Shown here in pieces: positions 49,264 through 53,766 of a DNA stretch of 53,766 nucleotides. Position numbers and translations under genes: made by a program. The notes below the pieces were generated by a model. That model saw only the letters and a list, made by a program, of their open reading frames with translations. It did no database searches and was not told the origin of the DNA. This DNA is from Bradyrhizobium sacchari (lineage in GTDB: Bacteria > Pseudomonadota > Alphaproteobacteria > Rhizobiales > Xanthobacteraceae), in assembly GCF_002068095.1 (NCBI RefSeq), contig NZ_LWIG01000008.1, positions 116,889 through 170,654 of the forward strand, given 5' to 3'. Positions within the stretch are counted from its first letter, which is position 1. Each line of letters starts with the position of its first letter.

Positions 49264-50284
49264 GGAAAGTCTTGGCCCTAAAAGTCTTGGCTCTGCGCAA
49301 AGGTTGGAAGTTGTCGTCGCCGGCGACGAGGGTTCGGCCCGGCTCGATCGCGTGCTGGCGGCGCATCTCACCGACCTGTCGCGATCGCGGCTGAAGGCCC
49401 TGATCCTGGCGGGATCAGTGAGCCTGAAGGCCACCGCAATCCGCGACCCCGCTTATCACGTCGCCTCCGGCGATACGATCATAATCGACGTGCCGGAGGC
49501 CGCGCCCGCCGAGCCGAAAGGGGAGGATATCGCCCTCGATATCGTGTTCGAGGACGACGACATCATCGTCATCAACAAGCCCAAGGGCCTGGTCGTGCAC
49601 CCCGCGGCCGGCCACGAGACCGGCACGCTGGTGAATGCGCTGATCGCTCATTGCGGCGCCTCGCTGTCGGGCATCGGCGGGGTGCGCCGGCCCGGCATCG
49701 TGCACCGGCTGGACAAGGACACGACAGGGCTGATGGTGGTCGCCAAGAATGACCTCGCCCACGCTTCGCTGTCGGCGCAATTCGCCGACCACGGCCGCAC
49801 CGGCGAGATGCGGCGCGGCTATATGGCCTTCGCTTGGGGGGTGCCGAACCGGCATCGCGGCACCGTCGATGCGCCGATCGACCGTCATCCGCATGCGCGG
49901 GAGAAGATGGCGGTGCGCCAGGGCGGCCGCGAGGCGGTGACCCATTGGGAGATCCTGGAGAGCTTTTCAGGACGCGACGGCAAGGGCGTCGCCGCCCTGC
50001 TGGCCTGCGAGCTCGAGACCGGACGCACCCACCAGATCCGCGTCCACCTCGCCCATATCGGCCACCCCCTGATGGGCGACGCCGTCTATGGACCGCATTT
50101 CAAGACCAAGGCAAACCAGCTCGGGCAGGAATCGCAGCGAGCTTTGACCGCTCTTGGGCGGCAGGCCCTCCACGCTTATCTGCTGGTATTGCAGCACCCG
50201 AGGACAGGAGAATTACTCCACTGGGAGGCGCCCCTGCCGGAGGATTTGCTTCTCTTGGAGGGTGCCCTCAAAGCGGCGCTATGA
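49262..50284 (+). CDS. rluD: RluA-family pseudouridine synthase (RluD-like)
   Basis: 340 residues. An S4 RNA-binding domain (about 25-85; RLDRVLAAHLTDLSRSRLKALI) is followed by the synthase domain with IVFEDDDIIVINKPKGLVVH and the catalytic Asp D151 in HRLDKDTTGL. LETGRTHQIRVHLAHIGHPL closes the active site. It isomerises uridines in the 23S rRNA helix-69 region if truly RluD. The ATG at 49262 gives a short N-terminal arm; a later start before the S4 domain is possible because the ATG overlaps the divergent gene's ATG. Confidence 0.93.
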   Translation: MESLGPKSLGSAQRLEVVVAGDEGSARLDRVLAAHLTDLSRSRLKALILAGSVSLKATAIRDPAYHVASGDTIIIDVPEAAPAEPKGEDIALDIVFEDDDIIVINKPKGLVVHPAAGHETGTLVNALIAHCGASLSGIGGVRRPGIVHRLDKDTTGLMVVAKNDLAHASLSAQFADHGRTGEMRRGYMAFAWGVPNRHRGTVDAPIDRHPHAREKMAVRQGGREAVTHWEILESFSGRDGKGVAALLACELETGRTHQIRVHLAHIGHPLMGDAVYGPHFKTKANQLGQESQRALTALGRQALHAYLLVLQHPRTGELLHWEAPLPEDLLLLEGALKAAL

Positions 50285-50501
50285 CGCAGGCCGTTTAAGA
50301 AAAACGTTACATTACAAAAAGTTATAGCTGCCACACGGGGACGTGACGTCAGCAATCCTTCCCTTTTCGACCCCCCATGGGGTATATTGCGCCTGCGTTG
50401 GAAATGACCAGCGCGGAACATCGCAGCCCGGCCGGCTTTGACACAGCGGTCGTCTGCCTGGCCCGCCGCTATCGGGGGCCTGAACCTTTGGAGGGCGCAC
50501 T
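50285..50501. promoter_or_regulatory. rpoH upstream region
   Basis: 217 bases. An A-rich stretch (50297-50323) follows rluD. TATATT at 50383-50388 may be a -10 box, next to the palindrome CCCCATGGGG. TGACGTCA at 50344-50351 is an 8-base palindrome. I do not see an EcfG pattern or a convincing RpoH-type -35. GGAGGGC lies 7 bases before the rpoH ATG. Confidence 0.35.
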
Positions 50502-51401
50502 ATGGCCCGTACCGCTGCTTTGCCGGTCCTCAATGGAGAATCCGGCCTTTCTCGCTACCTCGCCGAGATCCGCAAGTTCCCGATGCTGGAACCCCAGCAG
50601 GAATACATGCTCGCCAAGCGTTGGCGCGAGCATGACGATCGCGACGCGGCGCATCAACTCGTCACCAGCCATCTCCGCCTCGTGGCCAAGATCGCCATGG
50701 GCTATCGCGGCTACGGCCTGCCGATCTCCGAGGTCGTCTCGGAAGGCAATGTCGGCCTCATGCAGGCGGTGAAGCGTTTCGAACCCGAGAAGGGGTTCCG
50801 TCTCGCCACCTACGCGATGTGGTGGATCAAGGCGTCGATTCAAGAGTACATCCTGCGTTCCTGGTCGCTCGTGAAGATGGGCACAACCGCGAACCAGAAG
50901 AAGCTGTTCTTCAACCTGCGCAAGGCGAAGAGCAAGATCAACGCGCTGGACGAGGGCGATCTTCGCCCCGACCAGGTCGCGACCATTGCCAAGCGCCTCG
51001 GCGTGACGGACCAGGACGTGATCGACATGAACCGCCGCCTCGGTGGCGACGCGTCGCTCAACGCGCCGATCCGTGACGACGGCGAAGCCGGCGAATGGCA
51101 GGACTGGCTGGTCGACAACACGCCCAACCAGGAAGCCCTGATGGCGGAGCACGAGGAGTATGATCACCGCCGTGACGCGCTGAACGGCGCGATGGGCGTG
51201 CTCAACCCGCGCGAACGCCGCATCTTCGAGGCCCGCCGCCTCGCCGATGAGCCGATGACGCTGGAAGACCTTGCCGCCGAGTTCGGCGTGTCGCGCGAGC
51301 GCGTCCGCCAGATCGAGGTCCGCGCCTTCGAGAAGGTGCAGTCCGCGGTCAAGGGCACGATCGCAAGGCAGGAACAGGCCGCGCTGGAAGCCGCGCATTA
51401 A
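50502..51401 (+). CDS. rpoH: RNA polymerase sigma-32 (heat shock) factor
   Basis: 299 residues. Region 1.2 has GLSRYLAEIRKFPMLEPQQE. Region 2 has HLRLVAKIAMGYRGYGLP and the DNA-melting stretch FRLATYAMWWIKASIQEYIL. The RpoH box is NQKKLFFNLRKAK. Region 4.2 is LEDLAAEFGVSRERVRQIEV. All regions are intact and the length is normal. It directs heat-shock gene transcription. Alphaproteobacteria often have several rpoH copies; which paralogue this is cannot be told here. A strong terminator follows. Confidence 0.96.
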   Translation: MARTAALPVLNGESGLSRYLAEIRKFPMLEPQQEYMLAKRWREHDDRDAAHQLVTSHLRLVAKIAMGYRGYGLPISEVVSEGNVGLMQAVKRFEPEKGFRLATYAMWWIKASIQEYILRSWSLVKMGTTANQKKLFFNLRKAKSKINALDEGDLRPDQVATIAKRLGVTDQDVIDMNRRLGGDASLNAPIRDDGEAGEWQDWLVDNTPNQEALMAEHEEYDHRRDALNGAMGVLNPRERRIFEARRLADEPMTLEDLAAEFGVSRERVRQIEVRAFEKVQSAVKGTIARQEQAALEAAH

Positions 51402-51441
51402 GCGGGCTTGCGCGGCAAGAGATTGGCGGATCGAAAGACAG

Positions 51442-51468
51442 AAAGCCGGCGGCAACGCCGGCTTTTTT
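51442..51468 (+). terminator. Intrinsic terminator of rpoH
   Basis: A perfect stem of at least eight pairs (AGCCGGCG 51444-51451, loop GCAA, CGCCGGCT 51456-51463), extendable by two A-T pairs, is followed by a run of T. It lies 40 bases after the rpoH stop. Confidence 0.9.
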
Positions 51469-51583
51469 GTTGGGCGTGAGCTGCGGCACGTTTCGCAGGC
51501 GTGCCGGCCTGGCATCTTGAACGCCCGTGACGGGTCGCCCGACACACTCTCGTCAGGCTACATCCAGCGAACGGACACGCGCC

Positions 51584-51925
51584 GTGTCGATCATCCTGCA
51601 ATCCACCGTCGGGGGCTTCTCCCCCCAGTTCATGCGCAAGCTGCCTCAGGTCGAGCAGGCGATGCGCGAGCACGGGCTCGAGCCGTCCGAATTCGTGATC
51701 TCCAAGGACTATGCGTCCACTGCGACGATTCCGCTCATGGGTCCGTTCTTCTTCAGCTACAGCGTGTTCTTCGGCGAAGAGACCTTCACCGTCACCGAGC
51801 CGAACGACATGGTGTTCCTGGACTACTTCTTCAAACGCGTGCTCGCTGCGGCCAGCCCGCCGGATGCGCCGCGGCGGCGGGGCCTGATCCGGCGGCTGTT
51901 CGACTGGATGGCGCAGCCGGTGTGA
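51584..51925 (+). CDS. Conserved hypothetical protein
   Basis: 113 residues from the GTG at 51584: SIILQSTVGGFSPQFMRKLP, AMREHGLEPSEFVISKDY, GPFFFSYSVFFGEETFTVTE and a basic Pro-rich tail. No membrane helix or catalytic motif is evident. The aromatic-rich middle suggests a compact beta fold. The frame is open to 51527; the start is uncertain and has no clear ribosome site. I do not recognise a function. Confidence 0.6.
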   Translation: MSIILQSTVGGFSPQFMRKLPQVEQAMREHGLEPSEFVISKDYASTATIPLMGPFFFSYSVFFGEETFTVTEPNDMVFLDYFFKRVLAAASPPDAPRRRGLIRRLFDWMAQPV

Positions 51926-51934
51926 CCGCTCTTC

Positions 51935-52068
51935 CCCTCTCCCCTTGCGGGAGAGGGTGGCTTGCCGCGAGGCGAGACGGGTGAGGGGTTGTCTCCGCAC
52001 GTAACTCTCTTAGTTATGAACTCGCCCATCCGGCGCTTCGCGCCACCTTCTCCCACAAGGGGAGAAGG
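51935..52068. repeat. REP-like paired palindromes
   Basis: Two similar hairpins face each other. CCCTCTCCC/GGGAGAGGG (loop CTTGC) starts near 51936, and CCTTCTCCC/GGGAGAAGG (loop ACAAG) spans 52046-52068. Between them are GACGGGTGAGGGGT and CCATCCGGCGCTTCGCGCCA. This resembles the interspersed extragenic palindromes frequent in Bradyrhizobium genomes, here between convergent genes. Confidence 0.75.
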
Positions 52069-52100
52069 AAAAAGAGCGCTCCGCCGGCGCCTCACGAACT

Positions 52101-52724
52101 CTACTCCCCCCAAACCCGCGCCAGCGTCGCGAGCCAGCAGCCTTCGCAATAGCGCGCGTCCTTGTAGTCGATCCAGTTGTGCGCATAGACGCGGTCGGGC
52201 GGAATGTCGTAGCGTGCGCGCAGTACCCTGACGAGGATTCTCCACGCGGCGACCTGCGCCTCGGTCGGTCCGGTCGCGACATCCGGATAATTGCCGGCGA
52301 ACTCAACGCCGATCGAATTGTCGCGCACGACCTGGCGATAGGTCGGCCTGTTGTCGATGTACTTGTTGTCGTTGCGGTTGGCGCCGTCGCCGTGGGTCGG
52401 CACCAGGGTCTCAGCGACGGCCCAATAGACCGTGCCGTCGGTCTCCACCCACACCGTGACGCCGCGGCGCGTCGGATTCTTCGATTGCTCCGTAGCGCCG
52501 CCGCGCGCCGAGCCCGACGGCCCCTCGGTCTGGTGCACGATGATGTTGCGCCACGGATGGGCGCTGTGAACATCGCCCCACGGCGCGAGCCAGACCATCT
52601 TCAGGCCGGGAATGTCGGGCGTGCCGGAAGCGCGCGCGATCTTCGCGAGCTCGGCGTCGGTTGCGGCGGCGGGAGTGATCAGGAGAGCAGCGAGAACGGC
52701 TGCGAGAAGGCGAGACATCATCAT
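52101..52724 (-). CDS. Secreted N-acetylmuramoyl-L-alanine amidase-like protein (Amidase_2 fold)
   Basis: 207 residues. The signal peptide is SRLLAAVLAALLITPAAA. The amidase domain has zinc His in IIVHQTEGPSGSA, GTVYWAV, HGDGAN, VGVEFAGNY-like SIGVEFAGNYPD, second His in YAHNWIDYKD and a Cys ligand candidate in ARYCEGC. It would cleave the MurNAc-L-Ala bond in the periplasm. Cys residues near the third ligand position may replace the usual pattern. Starts at 52724, 52721 or 52718 are possible (three ATGs in a row). The frame is open to 52928, but the signal peptide fixes the start. Confidence 0.8.
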   Translation of the reverse strand: MMMSRLLAAVLAALLITPAAATDAELAKIARASGTPDIPGLKMVWLAPWGDVHSAHPWRNIIVHQTEGPSGSARGGATEQSKNPTRRGVTVWVETDGTVYWAVAETLVPTHGDGANRNDNKYIDNRPTYRQVVRDNSIGVEFAGNYPDVATGPTEAQVAAWRILVRVLRARYDIPPDRVYAHNWIDYKDARYCEGCWLATLARVWGE

Positions 52725-52759
52725 GCAGGTCCAATAACGGACCCAGATCGTAGCAGGCT

Positions 52760-53766
52760 TTACGCGAATGTGCGCTTGCTCTTGGCGGCTCCGATCGGCT
52801 CCGGCGAGAGCGGCGGGGCCGGATCGCAGACGGCAAAATCGTTCTTGCCGTTCTTCTTGGCGGCATAGAGGGCGTGGTCGGCATGCGCGATCAGCCGGTC
52901 CGGGAATTGGCCGACGCCGCGGTCCCACTCGGCGACGCCGATCGAGATCGCGATCGGGATGTCCTTACCCGTGCAGCTTGCTGCATCCTGGCGGCAGACC
53001 TCGAGCACGCGGCGGGCGATCACGGCCCCCTCGCGCAAGGAGGAGGACGGCAGCACGACGCAGAACTCGTCGCCGCCGGTGCGGGCGAGCATGTCGCCGG
53101 GCCGCAAGCGCGTTTGTGCCATCAGGGTGAAGTGCCTGAGACACTCGTCGCCCGCGGCGTGGCCGTAGGTGTCGTTGATGGACTTGAAGCCGTCGAGGTC
53201 GATCACCAGCAGCGCGAACGGCTCTCCGCTGCGCTCCGAACGGGCGCATTCCTCGGACAAACGCTGCAGCAGATGGCGCCGGTTGGCGACCCCCGTGAGA
53301 TCGTCGAGCAGCGCGAGGTCGGCGACCTCGCCCCGCAAGCGGTCCATCGCCATCAGCAGGAAGCCGAAATTGAGCGTCATGGACAGGAACAGCAGCCCCA
53401 GCACCATGACGGCATGGTTCTGACCGCCCGCGACGGCCGAGAAATCGTAGCCGAGCAGGTTACCCACCGTACGCACCAGCAGCATTCCGATGATGCCGAG
53501 TATGACGATGCCGGACAGCCGCGCGCCCGGGCTGACGCGGCCCTCCGGCGGTGACAGCAGCAGATGCAGCGACAGCACCAGCGGCAGCCCCTGACCGACC
53601 GTGTAGCTGAGCATGCGCAGTTGCATGTGCTCGAAGCCGATCATGAAGAACACGACGCCGGCGAGGCTCAGGCATTCCGTCGCGATCATGATGCGCCACG
53701 AGACCGGCCGGCCATAGAAGCGCTGAATGCCCATGGCTGCGAAGCAGCTCGCCGCCATGACGCCGG
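52760..53766 (-). CDS. Membrane-anchored diguanylate cyclase (cut by right edge)
   Basis: At least 332 residues on the minus strand, with its N-terminus probably beyond the window. Five or more hydrophobic helices fill the N-terminal half (for example IVILGIIGMLLVRTVGNLLG, AVMVLGLLFLSMTL). A GGDEF domain follows from about 160: LALLDDLTGVANRRHL, VIDLDGFKSINDTYGH, the active site RTGGDEF, and SIGVAEWD. The I-site RPGD lies five residues before GGDEF, so product feedback inhibition by c-di-GMP is expected. It makes c-di-GMP from two GTP. No EAL domain is present. Confidence 0.9.
   Translation of the reverse strand, partial: GVMAASCFAAMGIQRFYGRPVSWRIMIATECLSLAGVVFFMIGFEHMQLRMLSYTVGQGLPLVLSLHLLLSPPEGRVSPGARLSGIVILGIIGMLLVRTVGNLLGYDFSAVAGGQNHAVMVLGLLFLSMTLNFGFLLMAMDRLRGEVADLALLDDLTGVANRRHLLQRLSEECARSERSGEPFALLVIDLDGFKSINDTYGHAAGDECLRHFTLMAQTRLRPGDMLARTGGDEFCVVLPSSSLREGAVIARRVLEVCRQDAASCTGKDIPIAISIGVAEWDRGVGQFPDRLIAHADHALYAAKKNGKNDFAVCDPAPPLSPEPIGAAKSKRTFA

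Noticed and set aside
51935..52068. Paired palindromes as a CRISPR or IS
   Set aside because: Only two facing hairpins with no spacer array or transposase; they fit a REP-like extragenic repeat.

Overview
The window looks like chromosomal DNA of a high-GC alphaproteobacterium, most likely Bradyrhizobium or a close relative in the Rhizobiales. The basis is codon use, the RpoH, RluD and tRNA-Glu block, paired RpoH/EcfG-type regulation, a CtaG-dependent caa3-type oxidase, a XoxF-like methanol dehydrogenase, and a REP-like repeat of a style common in Bradyrhizobium. No phage, integrase, IS element or CRISPR array was seen. A few degenerate gene pieces lie at 2.7-2.9 kb and 47.9-48.6 kb.

Layout. 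(1) 1-5.6 kb: the N-terminal part of a TonB-dependent siderophore receptor running off the left edge, a putative RNA/DNA methylase, a short-chain dehydrogenase, a zinc alcohol dehydrogenase and a membrane protein. (2) 5.9-11.6 kb: a stress island with a Mn-catalase/YciE-like fusion, tiny membrane proteins, two DUF6894-like proteins, a GSP39-like SDR, a Crp/Fnr regulator and a phosphodiesterase. (3) 11.6-21.1 kb: a caa3-type cytochrome c oxidase operon, a haem-binding (HbpS/GlcG-like) protein, and a XoxF-like PQQ dehydrogenase with its MxaJ-like partner and two c-type cytochromes. Together these form a complete periplasmic alcohol-to-oxygen electron path. (4) 21.3-29.3 kb: a DUF4336-SDR fusion, a CDF transporter with small proteins, a GH13 glucosidase, a CsbD-like protein, a second Crp/Fnr regulator and a GT9-like glycosyltransferase. 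(5) 29.6-45.4 kb: a 15-gene, tightly overlapping sugar cluster. It holds myo-inositol-phosphate synthase, a phosphatase, a nucleotidyltransferase, a methyltransferase, an apparently circularly permuted glycoside hydrolase, phosphopentomutase, two NAD-sugar epimerases, a B12-binding radical SAM enzyme, a GT4, four CgeB-like glycosyltransferases and UDP-xylose synthase. (6) 45.7-48 kb: an NRAMP-like transporter and a thioredoxin-reductase-like protein. (7) 48.6-53.8 kb: housekeeping genes (tRNA-Glu, rluD, rpoH, an amidase and a GGDEF protein cut by the right edge).

The unifying signal is a promoter pattern, GGAAC-N15..17-(C/G)GTT, which matches the general-stress sigma factor EcfG. It occurs correctly oriented in front of at least ten transcription units in regions 2, 3 and 5, with weaker variants before several more. 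My reading is that most of the window is a dense general-stress regulon. It would couple ROS defence, a dedicated respiratory chain and synthesis of an unidentified inositol/pentose-containing glycoconjugate. In the two DUF6894-like genes the promoter sits so close to the ATG that the mRNAs should be nearly leaderless. The sugar cluster, with its permuted hydrolase and embedded deoB, is the best candidate for an undescribed pathway.
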